Positions 23,884 through 32,964 of a stretch of 64,000 nt of DNA are shown piece after piece. How positions within the stretch are numbered: position 1 is the stretch's first letter; every line of letters begins with the position of its first letter. The stretch comes from Silanimonas sp021297925 (lineage in GTDB: Bacteria; Pseudomonadota; Gammaproteobacteria; Xanthomonadales; Xanthomonadaceae): the NCBI GenBank assembly GCA_027532825.1, contig JAPZTL010000002.1:186001-250000 (forward strand), in the 5' to 3' direction. The notes under the pieces are model-generated. The model searched no databases. It was not told the origin of the DNA and saw nothing but the letters and a program-made list of their open reading frames with translations. The translations under genes and the position numbers were made by a program.

Positions 23884-25167
23884 TCAGCCGCCCAGGGGGG
23901 CCGTGGCCAGTGCCGGCCAGCGGGTGATCACCAACAGGGCCACGCCGAGGAGCAGCAGGAACGGAATGCAGGCCCGGATCACCGTCACGATCGGCACCTT
24001 GAATCGGTAGGCGGCGATGAACAGGTTCATGCCCACCGGCGGCGTCATGTAGCCGATCTCGAGGTTGGCCAGCATGACCACGCCGAGGTGGGCGGGATGG
24101 ACGCCGTAGTGCTGGGCCAGCGGCAGCAGCAGGGGCGTCAGGATGACGATGGCCGAGAAGATGTCGACCAGCATGCCGACCACCAGCAGGAACAGGTTGA
24201 GCACCAGCAGGAACTCGAACGGGGTGTCGATGTGGGTGCTCACCCACTCGAACAGCCGCGTCGGCACCTCCTGGTCGATGAACCAGTTCGAGAGGGCCTT
24301 GGCCGCGCCGAGGATCAGCAGGATCGCGCCGACCATGCGCATCGCTTCGGCCATCACCTCCGGTAGTTGGCCGATCCGGATCTCCCGGCGGACCACCACG
24401 GTCACCAAGAGCACGTAGGCCGCCGTCAGGGCCGACACCTCGCTGACCGCGAGCACGCCCTCGTAGATCGCCAGCAGCACGAGGATCGGCAGCGGCAGTT
24501 CCCATCGCGCATCCTTGATCGCCGCCCACGCCTCGGCGGCGTCGAAGGCTCGCGCAGGGCGCGGGATCGAGCGCCCCACCCACAGGGCATGCAGCACCAG
24601 GATGCCCATCAGCACGAGGCCCGGCAGGAAGCCCGCCTGGAACATCTCCTGCACGCCCACCGGCGGGTTGCTGCCTGACTGCGACGCGACGAAGCCGTAG
24701 AGGATCAGCGGCAGGGAGGGGGCGAAGAGCAGTCCAAGGCTGCCGCAGACGGTGACGAGGCCGAGCGCGTAGGGCTCGGGGTAGCCGGCCTGACGCAAGG
24801 CCGGGTACAGCAGCGCCCCCATGGCGACGATCGTGACGCCCGAGGCCCCCGTGAAGGCCGTGAACAGCGCGCAGGCCACGATGGTGACGATGGCGAGGCC
24901 GCCCGGCAGGCCACCGAGGAAGGCGTTCGAGAGCCGCAGCAGCCGCTTCGGCGCTCCGCTCTCGCTGAGCAGGTAGCCGGCGAGCGTGAATAGCGGGATG
25001 GCGACCAGCCCCGGCGTGTCGCCGAGGCTGTAGAACTCGGTGAGGGCGGCCTCGCCGTAGCCCGCGGCGTGCAGGCCGACCAGCGCGATGCCCAAGATCA
25101 CCGCGAACAGCGGCATCCCGAGGCCGGCGAGGACCAGCAGCAGCGCGATCAGCCACTCCGGGTTCAC
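23884..25167 (-). CDS. dctM: TRAP transporter large permease (DctM/TatM)
   Basis: This 427-residue integral membrane protein, with about 12 hydrophobic segments, is the ion-driven translocating subunit of a TRAP transporter. Family blocks include IPLFTLAGYLLSESGAPKRL, FTAFTGASGVTIVAMGALLYPALRQAGY, SLGLLFAPSLPLILYG, DIFSAIVILTPLLLP and IGYMTPPVGMNLFIA. The GTG start at 25167 overlaps the dctQ stop (GTGA). It is the last gene of the tatT-dctP-dctQ-dctM operon. Confidence 0.95.
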   Translation of the reverse strand: MNPEWLIALLLVLAGLGMPLFAVILGIALVGLHAAGYGEAALTEFYSLGDTPGLVAIPLFTLAGYLLSESGAPKRLLRLSNAFLGGLPGGLAIVTIVACALFTAFTGASGVTIVAMGALLYPALRQAGYPEPYALGLVTVCGSLGLLFAPSLPLILYGFVASQSGSNPPVGVQEMFQAGFLPGLVLMGILVLHALWVGRSIPRPARAFDAAEAWAAIKDARWELPLPILVLLAIYEGVLAVSEVSALTAAYVLLVTVVVRREIRIGQLPEVMAEAMRMVGAILLILGAAKALSNWFIDQEVPTRLFEWVSTHIDTPFEFLLVLNLFLLVVGMLVDIFSAIVILTPLLLPLAQHYGVHPAHLGVVMLANLEIGYMTPPVGMNLFIAAYRFKVPIVTVIRACIPFLLLLGVALLVITRWPALATAPLGG

Positions 25168-25664
25168 GGCGCCCCCTCGTGCTCCGGCCGCGGGGCCACG
25201 GTGCCGACGAGGAATCGCAAGGCCAGCAGGCCGAAGCCGACCGGCAGCACCAGCATCGGCACCCAGCTCTCGATCCCGGCCACGAACGGCAGCGGTAACT
25301 CCCGTTCGGAGGCGACGAGGCCGGCCCCGATCCACGCCGCGGCCCCGCACACCACGGCGGCGGCGAGGTGGCCGACGACGTGCAGGACGCGCCAGCCGGC
25401 GGCCGGCAGGATCCGCGGCAGGGCGTCGATCGCGATGTGCCGCTGCCGCCGCGCGGCGCCCAGCGCGCCCAGCATGGCGAGCCAGAGCACCCCAGCGCGG
25501 CTGGCCGCCTCGCCCCAAGCGAGGCTGGCGTCGAAACCCACCCGCAGCACGATCTGCGCCACGGCCAACAGCACGAGCGCACCGATCGCGCCAGCCAGCA
25601 GCGCATCCTCGAGGCGATGCAGCAGGACCAGTGCCCGGGCCCGGCGGGCGTGGCGGCCGGTCAA
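25164..25664 (-). CDS. dctQ: TRAP transporter small permease (DctQ/TatQ)
   Basis: This 166-residue membrane protein has four hydrophobic helices (about 20-40, 58-75, 92-115 and 134-155). The conserved motifs WGEAASRAGVLWLAMLGA and RRQRHIAIDALPRIL match the DctQ signature around helix 2. It stabilises DctM in the inner membrane. Both ends overlap neighbours (ATGA with dctP, GTGA with dctM), so it is part of a tightly coupled operon. Confidence 0.93.
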   Translation of the reverse strand: MTGRHARRARALVLLHRLEDALLAGAIGALVLLAVAQIVLRVGFDASLAWGEAASRAGVLWLAMLGALGAARRQRHIAIDALPRILPAAGWRVLHVVGHLAAAVVCGAAAWIGAGLVASERELPLPFVAGIESWVPMLVLPVGFGLLALRFLVGTVAPRPEHEGAP

Positions 25665-26656
25665 GGCGCGGCGCCCTTCGCCTCGCGCAGCGCCTTGAGC
25701 AGCGCCGGGCTGATGCCCTGCTCGCGCTCGAGCTGGGCGATCACCTTGGCGCCGACGTCGCGGAAGTACGCGGCATCGGCGGCCGTCGGGGGGACGACCT
25801 CGAGGCCTTGGCGCTTCATCGCCTCCAGCGCGGCGACGTCATCGCGGCGGATGGTCTGGTCGACGCGCGCGGTGGCCGCCTTGAACACCGCGTCGATGGC
25901 GGCCTGGTCGGCCGACGCGATCTTCTGCCACGCGCGCTGGTCGACGACCACGTAGCCGACCACGTAGGCCAGCGGCAGGTCGTACAGGCTGCGGAGCTTG
26001 CCGTGCCACTGCAGGGCCACGGCACCGGCGGGCGTGTTCGCGACCACGTCCACCATTCCCGTCTGCAGGCTGGTGAACACGTCGCCAATGGGCAACGCGA
26101 TGGGGCTGGCCCCGCCGGTCCGGAAGGTCAGCTCCGCGATGCGGTCGTTTTGAGGAACCCACAGCTTGGCGCGCTGGACGTCGGCGACACCGGCGACCCG
26201 GCCCGTGCCCATCAGGTAGGCGAAGCCGATGCCCGAGGCGCCCAGCATGTGGAAGCCGCGCTCCTTGAAGCCCGCGGCCAGCAGGGGATCGATCTGCGGG
26301 CGGACGCGATCGACTTCCGCCCAATCCTTGAACAGGAAGGGCAGCGTGTAGAGCGGCGCGTCGGGATAGACCAGCGAGAGCTCACTCGACGTCAGGACGC
26401 CGCCCTGCAGTTGCCCACCCTGCCGGATGCGGCGCAGCACGGCCTGGTCGTTGCCCATGACGCCGCCGGGGAAGTACTTGATCTCGACGCGGCCCTGCGT
26501 CTGCGTCTTCACCTGCTCCGCTGCGACGCGCAGTTCGCGCATCCATGGCGAGCCTTCCGGCGCGAGGGTGGCCATGCGGAGGGTCTGGACCTGCGCCGCC
26601 GCGGGCAGCGCGAGGGCGAGCATCAGGAAGGCGAAGCTGCGGAAGGCGGAACGCAT
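25661..26656 (-). CDS. dctP: TRAP transporter periplasmic binding protein (DctP/TatP)
   Basis: This 331-residue secreted solute receptor has a signal peptide (LMLALALPAAAQV) and begins LRMATLAPEGSPW after cleavage. The GVLTSSELSLVYPDAPLYTLPFLF and VANTPAGAVALQWHGKLRSLYDLPLAYVVGYVV regions match the DctP family. The stretch KLWVPQNDRI holds the place where many DctPs have the carboxylate-binding arginine; here the region has no obvious Arg at that site, which would suit a non-carboxylate, perhaps hydrophobic, ligand as proposed for TPAT systems. Ligand unknown. Confidence 0.93.
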   Translation of the reverse strand: MRSAFRSFAFLMLALALPAAAQVQTLRMATLAPEGSPWMRELRVAAEQVKTQTQGRVEIKYFPGGVMGNDQAVLRRIRQGGQLQGGVLTSSELSLVYPDAPLYTLPFLFKDWAEVDRVRPQIDPLLAAGFKERGFHMLGASGIGFAYLMGTGRVAGVADVQRAKLWVPQNDRIAELTFRTGGASPIALPIGDVFTSLQTGMVDVVANTPAGAVALQWHGKLRSLYDLPLAYVVGYVVVDQRAWQKIASADQAAIDAVFKAATARVDQTIRRDDVAALEAMKRQGLEVVPPTAADAAYFRDVGAKVIAQLEREQGISPALLKALREAKGAAP

Positions 26657-26670
26657 CAGGGGGTCGTCCT

Positions 26671-27549
26671 TCAGAAATAATCCTTGCCACTGGCCTTGAG
26701 CGCCACGGCGCGCTCGCGGGCCAGGGTGTTCATCAGCGTATAGCCCGGTGCCTTGGGATCGGCCGCCAGCACCTCGTCGAGCAGGCGATCGTGCAGCGCC
26801 TGGTCGAACACAAGGCGGGCGTAGAACTCGGCCATCAGGGTCTTCGCGTACAGGTTGCGCCCGCCGGAGGCGTCAATCGCCTGCTGGAAGTAAGTCCTGC
26901 CCTGCTCCGGCTGCCCGCCGACGGCTTCGGGGCGAAGCGAGTTCAGGACCCCGAGGTAGACGAGCGGGAGCCCGCCGTCGTACCCGGCCTCCAAGGCCAC
27001 GACCCGACGCAGCAGCGCCTCGATCTTGGGCAGGTCGGCAACGGCATTCCAGTCGTCGCGGTGCGCCTGCAGGTGGCCGGCCCACGCGGCGGCCAATCCA
27101 TAGAGCAGCGGCAGATCGTCCTTGCCGAGCGAGGCCACGACGCGGGCGAAGTCGTCCGGGTTGCCGTCGAGGACGGCGCAGAGCGGGTACGAGGCCTTGC
27201 AGGTGCCGCGGCGGGCGTAGTCGAGCGCCTTCGACGCCATCCGCTTCGAGCGGTCCGCGTCGGTGCCGGTGAAGTTGCCGGCGTACGCCCCGTTGAGCTT
27301 GGCGGCGGCCAACAGGGTGCCGATGTTGTCCGGATCGCCCTGGATCAGGCCATCCAGCAGGAGCAGGTAGGCCGGCAGCCCATCGCGGACCGTCGCCGGG
27401 TCGTCGGCGTCGAGCACCGCCTTGCCGAGGTTGTCGGCAAACCGCTGGGTCGCACCGTCGACCAGGGAGGCGCACCCCGGCAAAGCGACGCAAGCGGCCA
27501 CGGCGAAGGCGAGGCGCACTCGATGGAAAGGGGTCGGTTCGGAGCTCAT
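26671..27549 (-). CDS. tatT: TRAP-associated TPR lipoprotein (TatT)
   Basis: This 292-residue lipoprotein has a signal peptide with lipobox LPGC (cysteine at about residue 26). After it comes a helical body of TPR-like repeats, for example ALDYARRGTCKASYPLCAVL, LLRRVVALEAGYDGGLPLVYLGVL and GRTYFQQAIDASGGRNLYAKTLMAEFYARL. This matches the TatT component family known from Treponema pallidum Tp0956, where TatT binds the DctP-type receptor TatP. It is directly upstream of the dctPQM genes with a 14-base gap, defining a TPR-protein-associated TRAP transporter. Confidence 0.9.
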   Translation of the reverse strand: MSSEPTPFHRVRLAFAVAACVALPGCASLVDGATQRFADNLGKAVLDADDPATVRDGLPAYLLLLDGLIQGDPDNIGTLLAAAKLNGAYAGNFTGTDADRSKRMASKALDYARRGTCKASYPLCAVLDGNPDDFARVVASLGKDDLPLLYGLAAAWAGHLQAHRDDWNAVADLPKIEALLRRVVALEAGYDGGLPLVYLGVLNSLRPEAVGGQPEQGRTYFQQAIDASGGRNLYAKTLMAEFYARLVFDQALHDRLLDEVLAADPKAPGYTLMNTLARERAVALKASGKDYF

Positions 27550-27558
27550 GGGCTCAGC

Positions 27559-28449
27559 TTAGCGGGCCCACGTGTAAAGCTCGTGACCCGGCATGTCGGC
27601 CGCGTCCGCCGCCTCGATGGTGTTCTGCATGAGCGTGGCGACGGTCATCGGCCCGACCCCACCCGGCACGGGCGTGATCCAGCCGGCCCGCTCGACGGCC
27701 GCCTCGAACCCGACATCGCCGACCAGTCGGCCGTCGTCCATCCGGTTGATGCCGACATCGATGACGACCGCGCCCGGCTTGACCCATTCGCCGGGAACGA
27801 TGCCGGGGCGGCCCACCGCGACGACCAGGATGTCGGCCTGCTCGACCTGCCGCTGAAGTACGTCGCGGGGCGTGAACTTGTGGCACGCGGTCACCGTGCA
27901 TCCGGCGATCAGCAGTTCCAGCACCATCGGCCGGCCGACGTGGTTGCTGACGCCCACCACCACGGCGTTCGCGCCGCGGACCGGACGGTCGGTGTAGCCC
28001 AGCAGCGTGGTGATGCCGCGCGGCGTGCAGGGCCGCAGGCCGAACTGGCGCAGTGCGAGCCGACCGACGTTCTCGGGGTGGAAGCCGTCGACGTCCTTTC
28101 GGGGATCGATGCGCTGGATGATCTCGCGGCCGTCGCGGCCGTCGGGCAGCGGCAGCTGCACGAGGATGCCGTGAACGGCAGGGTCGGCATTGAGGCGGTC
28201 GATCAGGGCCTCGATCTCGGCGTTCGTGGTCGACGCTGGCAGGTCGAAATCGAGGGCCTCGATGCCGACCTTGGCGCAGGCGCGGCGCTTGTTGCGGACG
28301 TACACCGCCGACGCGGGGTCGTCACCGACGAGCACGACGGCGAGGCCAGGGCGGGGCTTGCCGGCGTCCAGCCGCGCCTTCACGCGTGCCGCGAGGTCGT
28401 CGAGAAGCCGGTCGGCGATACCCTTGCCGTCGAGCAGCCGTGCAGTCAT
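27559..28449 (-). CDS. folD: methylenetetrahydrofolate dehydrogenase/cyclohydrolase
   Basis: This bifunctional enzyme of about 296 residues interconverts 5,10-methylene-THF and 10-formyl-THF using NADP+. YVRNKRRACAKVGIEA includes the catalytic Tyr and Lys. ILVQLPLPDG and KDVDGFHPENVGRL are invariant, and VVVGVSNHVGRPMVLELLIAGCTVT is the dinucleotide site. VPGGVGPMTVATLMQNT closes the family pattern. MTARLLDGKGIA matches the usual start; ATG 28461 would add four residues. It stands just upstream of tatT (9-base gap), and through folate it feeds the methionine synthase encoded at 54.4 kb. Confidence 0.97.
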   Translation of the reverse strand: MTARLLDGKGIADRLLDDLAARVKARLDAGKPRPGLAVVLVGDDPASAVYVRNKRRACAKVGIEALDFDLPASTTNAEIEALIDRLNADPAVHGILVQLPLPDGRDGREIIQRIDPRKDVDGFHPENVGRLALRQFGLRPCTPRGITTLLGYTDRPVRGANAVVVGVSNHVGRPMVLELLIAGCTVTACHKFTPRDVLQRQVEQADILVVAVGRPGIVPGEWVKPGAVVIDVGINRMDDGRLVGDVGFEAAVERAGWITPVPGGVGPMTVATLMQNTIEAADAADMPGHELYTWAR

Positions 28450-28529
28450 CGGAGGAAGCATCCGCAGCGCGTAAGCCGGGGATTATCCGCCACCCCGGGC
28501 CGGGGCGCACGGGTGGGTGTCGAGCCGAT

Positions 28530-29687
28530 TCAGCCGGCGGCGCACCACCGCGCGAGGTCGGCGTAACGGGTGAAGCGTGCCGACGGGCCGCAAGTCGGAC
28601 AGTCCGGGTCATTCCCGAAGGCGGTCTCGCGGAAGCGCATCCCGAGTGCATCGATGCGGAGCAGTCGGCCGGCCAACGGGGTCCCCAGCCCCAGCAGCAG
28701 CTTCAGCGTCTCGGTCGCCTGCACCATGCCGACGAGGCCGGGCAACACGCCCAACACGCCGGCCTCGGCGCAGTCGGGGGCCTCGTCGGGCCCCGGCGGC
28801 TCGGGGAACAGGCACTGGTAGCACGGCGCTCGTGGGGCGTCCGGCGCCACGGCCGCGCTGGCGAACACGGCGGCCTGACCGTGGAACCGCTCGACCGCGC
28901 CATGCACGAGCGGCAGGCGATGTCGCACGCACGCCGCGTTGGCCAGGTATCGCGTGGGGAAATTGTCGCTGCCGTCGACCACGACATCGACGCCGTCGAC
29001 CAAGGCCTCGACGTTGGTCGCCGACAGCCGTTCGCGGCGCACGTCGACCTCGATGCCCGGGTTCAGCGCCAGCAGGCGTTCGCGGGCTGAGTCGGCCTTG
29101 GGGCGGCCCACCGCCGCATCGGCATGCAACACCTGACGCTGCAGGTTGCTGCGGTCCACGAGGTCATCGTCCGCGATCCGCAGATGGCCGATTCCGGCCG
29201 CCGCGAGGTAGAGCGCCACGGGCGAACCCAGTCCCCCCGCGCCGATCAACAGGACGCGCGACCGTGCGAGTCGCGCCTGGCCCTCGATGCCCAAGCCCTC
29301 CAGGCGGAGGTGCCGGTCATAGCGCTCGGCCGCGTCCACCGGCGCACCGGGCCACAGCGGCTCGACATCGAGAGGCAGTCCGGCGGCTTGCCACGCCGTG
29401 ACGCCCCCCTCGACGCTGGCGACGTCGCGATAACCGATCGCCCGAAGCCGCTCCGCCGCACGACGCGACCTCACTCCCGCCGCGCAGATCAGCAGCAAGG
29501 CATCATCCAAACCGGCCCGCTGGCGCAGGGCGTCGTCGGTGGCGGCCTCGACCGCGACCGCCTCCGCGCCCGACGGCATGCCGCGGGCGCGCTCCGCATC
29601 GGTCCGCAGATCCCACAGACGGGCGCCCTCGCGCTGCCGCCGATGGGCCTCGTGCACCGTTGCCGTCCTCGGACCGTCGGGACTCAC
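28530..29687 (-). CDS. moeB: MoeB/ThiF-type adenylyltransferase with N-terminal rhodanese domain
   Basis: This protein of about 385 residues has a rhodanese-like domain first (about 10-105, with LWDLRTDAER and the active-site loop LLICAAGVRSRRAAERL). The E1-like domain follows (RYDRHLRLEGLGIEGQ, LLIGAGGLGSPVALYLAAAG, DLSNLQRQ-like DRSNLQRQVLHADAAVGRPK, CYQCLFPEPP). It should adenylate the C-terminal glycine of a sulfur carrier (MoaD or ThiS). The usual order is E1 then rhodanese; here the rhodanese comes first. Two C-terminal CxxC-like cysteine pairs suggest zinc. The GTG start at 29687 overlaps the stop of the MoeA-like gene. Confidence 0.88.
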   Translation of the reverse strand: MSPDGPRTATVHEAHRRQREGARLWDLRTDAERARGMPSGAEAVAVEAATDDALRQRAGLDDALLLICAAGVRSRRAAERLRAIGYRDVASVEGGVTAWQAAGLPLDVEPLWPGAPVDAAERYDRHLRLEGLGIEGQARLARSRVLLIGAGGLGSPVALYLAAAGIGHLRIADDDLVDRSNLQRQVLHADAAVGRPKADSARERLLALNPGIEVDVRRERLSATNVEALVDGVDVVVDGSDNFPTRYLANAACVRHRLPLVHGAVERFHGQAAVFASAAVAPDAPRAPCYQCLFPEPPGPDEAPDCAEAGVLGVLPGLVGMVQATETLKLLLGLGTPLAGRLLRIDALGMRFRETAFGNDPDCPTCGPSARFTRYADLARWCAAG

Positions 29688-30337
29688 GGGCCGCCCTGGA
29701 GGGCACGGAGGTAGGGCCGGACCACCCTCGAGAACCCATCGTCGACATCGACGAGGCCCGACGGCAGGGCGAAGACCGCCGCCTTGGCGGAAGACCTCCC
29801 GAACTCGAGGCCGAGGACCGGCGCATCGCCCGGCGGCCACCACCAGCGCAGGCCGGTCCGTTCGAAGGCGTCGATCCACGCCGGGCGGGCGCCTGCGAGG
29901 TCGAGCCCGCAAAGCAGGATGGCATCGACACCTTCCGCGGCCTCCCGGATCGCTGCGACCACGGCGTCCGGGCCGGTCGCGACGAGGGGCCAACCGAGAG
30001 GATCGAGCCCCTCCTCCTGCAGTCGCGCCATCAACAGCGGACGTTCCGCGTCCCAACGTTGGCCGGCCAGCAGGGCTTGGCCCGCGGGGACGCGTGCCGT
30101 CGGGTCGCTGAACACCGCGACGACCGGACGGCGCGCCACCGGGACCGTCGCGAGGCCGGCCGCCGCGAAGGCCCCGACGTCATGGGCTTCGATCCGATGC
30201 CCGGCAGGACGCATCGAATCCACGCCCTGCTGTGGCAGCGCAAGGTGGCGCTGCCGGGCGCGGGACAAGGGCACCGACTCGGCATCGAGTCGTCGACGGC
30301 GCGCCTCGCTGACTACCAGCCCCGTCCAGTCCGCCAT
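29684..30337 (-). CDS. MoeA-like protein, shortened
   Basis: This 217-residue protein matches the middle part of MoeA (molybdenum insertase): HRIEAHDVGAFAAAGLATVPVARRPVVAVFSD, VPAGQALLAGQRWDAERPLLMARLQEEG and a region where MoeA has the GGVSVG loop. That loop (here LLCGLDLAGARP) is changed, and the N-terminal lobe and the C-terminal domain IV are cut down to about 217 residues against roughly 400. It lies between der and moeB and overlaps moeB (GTGA). It may be a degenerate or specialised MPT-binding partner; a true MoeA may be elsewhere. Recognition is from pattern, not search. Confidence 0.6.
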   Translation of the reverse strand: MADWTGLVVSEARRRRLDAESVPLSRARQRHLALPQQGVDSMRPAGHRIEAHDVGAFAAAGLATVPVARRPVVAVFSDPTARVPAGQALLAGQRWDAERPLLMARLQEEGLDPLGWPLVATGPDAVVAAIREAAEGVDAILLCGLDLAGARPAWIDAFERTGLRWWWPPGDAPVLGLEFGRSSAKAAVFALPSGLVDVDDGFSRVVRPYLRALQGGP

Positions 30338-30342
30338 CGCGG

Positions 30343-31740
30343 TCACCGGTTCTTGGCGAACCGCATCAGCCGGCGGCGCTTCGCGACCTGCCGGTCGGTG
30401 AGCTCGTTCTTCTTGCCCTCGTAGGGGTTCTCGCCCTCCCGGAACTCGAAGCGGACCGGCGTGCCGACCAGCTTGAACCGCTTGCGGAAGAAGTTCTCGA
30501 GGTAGCGCCGGTAGCTCTCCGGCAGGCCGCGCAGGCGGGTGCCGTGGATGATGAAGGTCGGCGGCATGGCGCCGCCGGAGTGGCCATAGCGCATCTTCGG
30601 CGCGTGGCCGCGCACCGCGGGCGGCGGGTTCGTCTCGTAGGCGACTTCCAGCGCGCGGTTGATCTCGCTGGTGCCGAAGGTGCGGGTGACCGAGGCATGG
30701 GCGCGGTCCACCGCGCGGAACAGCTCGCGCAGCCCGCTGCCGTGAAGCGCCGAGATGGTGATGCGCTCGGCCCATGGCGCGAACGCCAGCTTGCGCTCGA
30801 GCAGGATGCGGTTCTGCTCGCGCTCGTACGTCGAGAGGCCGTCCCATTTGTTCACGGCGACGACCAAGCCACGGCCGGCCTCGAGCACGTGGCCCAGCAC
30901 GGTCGCGTCCTGGTCCGTCATGCCCTCCGTGCCGTCGATCAGCACGACGGCCACCTGGCAGTGCTCGATCGAGGCCAGCGTCTTGAACGCGGAGAACTTC
31001 TCGACGGCCTCGTCCACCTTGCCGCGACGGCGCAAGCCGGCGGTGTCGATCAGCCGGTAGGTCTTGCCATCGCGCTCGAGGTCGACGGCGATCGAATCAC
31101 GCGTGGTGCCCGGCACGTCGGAAGCGATCATGCGCTCCTCCCCGAGCATGCGGTTGACCAGCGTGCTCTTGCCCACGTTCGGACGGCCGACGAAGGCCAC
31201 CCGGACGCGCTTGGGGTCGTCCTCGAGGACGGACAGGTCGCGGTCCGCCGGCAGCTTCTTCTGCAGCAGTTCGACCAGTGCCGGCACGCCACGCTGGTGC
31301 GACGCCGCGACCGGCAACACATCGGCGATGCCGAAGCGGGCGAACTCGGCCACTGCCTCGCGCTCCTCGAGGCCGTCGGTCTTGTTGACGGCGAGCACCA
31401 GCGGCTTCCCCGTCTTGCGCAGCCAGCCGATGATCTCGCGGTCCATCGCCGCGAGGCCTTCGCGGGCATCGACCACGAAGACGATCGCATCGGCCTCGTC
31501 GACGCCTGCCCGCGCCTGGCGGGCGGTGGCACCGGCGAGGCCGGCCTCCTCGCCCGACAGTCCGCCGGTATCGACGACGGCGAAGGGCCGCGCGGCGTCA
31601 AGGCGGCATACGCCATAGTGGCGGTCGCGCGTCACGCCGGGCTCGTCGTGGACGAGCGCGTCGCGGGTGCGTGTCAGGGCATTGAACAGCGTGCTCTTGC
31701 CGACGTTCGGCCGGCCGACCAGGGCGACAAGAGGCAGCAT
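30343..31740 (-). CDS. der: ribosome biogenesis GTPase Der
   Basis: This 465-residue protein has two tandem GTPase domains and a C-terminal KH-like domain, and assists 50S subunit assembly. G1 motifs GRPNVGKSTLFN and GRPNVGKSTLVN, G3 DTGGL and DTAGLRRRGK, and G4 NKTDG and NKWDG are all visible. The KH part contains NPPPAVRGHAPKMRYGHSGG and the tail is basic (KNELTDRQVAKRRRLMRF). It follows bamB at 4 bases in the conserved yfgM-bamB-der order. Confidence 0.98.
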   Translation of the reverse strand: MLPLVALVGRPNVGKSTLFNALTRTRDALVHDEPGVTRDRHYGVCRLDAARPFAVVDTGGLSGEEAGLAGATARQARAGVDEADAIVFVVDAREGLAAMDREIIGWLRKTGKPLVLAVNKTDGLEEREAVAEFARFGIADVLPVAASHQRGVPALVELLQKKLPADRDLSVLEDDPKRVRVAFVGRPNVGKSTLVNRMLGEERMIASDVPGTTRDSIAVDLERDGKTYRLIDTAGLRRRGKVDEAVEKFSAFKTLASIEHCQVAVVLIDGTEGMTDQDATVLGHVLEAGRGLVVAVNKWDGLSTYEREQNRILLERKLAFAPWAERITISALHGSGLRELFRAVDRAHASVTRTFGTSEINRALEVAYETNPPPAVRGHAPKMRYGHSGGAMPPTFIIHGTRLRGLPESYRRYLENFFRKRFKLVGTPVRFEFREGENPYEGKKNELTDRQVAKRRRLMRFAKNR

Positions 31741-31744
31741 GGGA

Positions 31745-32962
31745 TCACTCGGCGACGCGATAGGCCGAGATGCGGCCCTCGTCGGTGACCGCGATCACGA
31801 TGCCCGTCGGGGAGACCAGCGGAGCCGCCGCGATGCGCGCGGACTGGACGCGGGTCCTCGCCTTCAGCTCGCCGGTCCGGGGATCGAACCAGTGCAGGAA
31901 GCCCTGGACGTCGCCGACCACGGCGAGGCTGCCCGCGAGCGCAGGCGCCGTCGGCTGGCGGCGCAACAGCGCGTCCTGCCGCCACAGCGCGCTGCCGGAG
32001 TTGCGGTCCAGCGACCAGAGCGTGCCTCCCTTGTCGGCGAGGAGCACGCCTTCGGCGGTCAGCTCGAGGCCGGTGGCTCCGCCGTTATCGCGGGTCCAGC
32101 CCACCTGCCCGCCCTGCAGGCCGATGGCCGCGGTGACCCCGCGGACGGAGGTGGCATACACGGCATCGGCGCCGACGGCGAGATCCCCATCGACATCGAC
32201 GAGACGGTCGAGTTCGCTGCGGCCCTCGGGTTCGGAGACCACGGCCTCCCAGACGACGGCGCCATCCTCGGCGCGCATCGCGGCGACGGTGCCGTCGTCG
32301 TTGCCCACCAGCACGAGGCCCACCGCCGTCGCAGGAGTGCTCGCGCCACGCGACGTCAGGGTCGGGATGCTGCGGTCGACGGACCACTTGCGGCCGCCCG
32401 TCGTCGCATCGAAGGCCACCGTGCGACCGTCCTGCGAACGGACCACCACGAGGCCACGGACGACCAGCGGGGCCGCGAGAACCTCCGCGCTCGCCTTCGC
32501 TTTCCAGCGGACCGCCCCGTCCTCGGCGTTGAGTGCGAAAACGACGCCCGAACGACCCGCGACCACCACGAGTCCTTCGCCGACGGCCACCGACGACTGC
32601 AGGCCGCCATCGACGACCTTGCGATCCCACAGGCGCCAGCCACGGCTGTTGGTCACCTCGGACAGTCCGGTTTCCCAGCGCGTATCGCCGGACTCGACGT
32701 CGATCGCGCGAAGCGCACCATCACCCGTGACGGCATAGACGAGGCCACCGTCCAGCGCGGGACGCTGGCGGAGCGTCAAGGCACCCTCGGCCTCCCCGAG
32801 CGATTCCGACCAAAGCTCATCGACCGGCAGCGCGCCGGCGATGTCCTGCAGATCGACGGGGGCCGAGGCTTTTTCGTTGCTGGAACGGAACCAGTCGCGG
32901 ACCGTGGAGCATCCCGGCAGGACCAGGGCGGCCAGCAGGGCGACGACGAGGGTTTTTCGCAT
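31745..32962 (-). CDS. bamB: outer membrane assembly lipoprotein BamB
   Basis: This 405-residue lipoprotein of the BAM complex has signal and lipobox LVVALLAALVLPGCS. The body is an eight-bladed beta-propeller built of repeats such as LNAEDGAVRWKAKASAEVLAAPLV, FDATTGGRKWSVDR, MRAEDGAVVWEAVVSEPEGRSELDRLVDVDG and LDRNSGSALWRQDAL. The SELDRLVD stretch is characteristic of BamB. It binds BamA and helps insert beta-barrels. It sits two bases after yfgM. Confidence 0.97.
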   Translation of the reverse strand: MRKTLVVALLAALVLPGCSTVRDWFRSSNEKASAPVDLQDIAGALPVDELWSESLGEAEGALTLRQRPALDGGLVYAVTGDGALRAIDVESGDTRWETGLSEVTNSRGWRLWDRKVVDGGLQSSVAVGEGLVVVAGRSGVVFALNAEDGAVRWKAKASAEVLAAPLVVRGLVVVRSQDGRTVAFDATTGGRKWSVDRSIPTLTSRGASTPATAVGLVLVGNDDGTVAAMRAEDGAVVWEAVVSEPEGRSELDRLVDVDGDLAVGADAVYATSVRGVTAAIGLQGGQVGWTRDNGGATGLELTAEGVLLADKGGTLWSLDRNSGSALWRQDALLRRQPTAPALAGSLAVVGDVQGFLHWFDPRTGELKARTRVQSARIAAAPLVSPTGIVIAVTDEGRISAYRVAE

Positions 32963-32964
32963 GA

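Noticed and set aside
20827..24366. Very long plus-strand open frame (1179 codons) opposite guaA and guaB
   Set aside because: It is the antisense shadow of two certain genes; high G+C and codon bias leave the opposite frame open. Its product is His/Ala/Arg-rich and has no family character.
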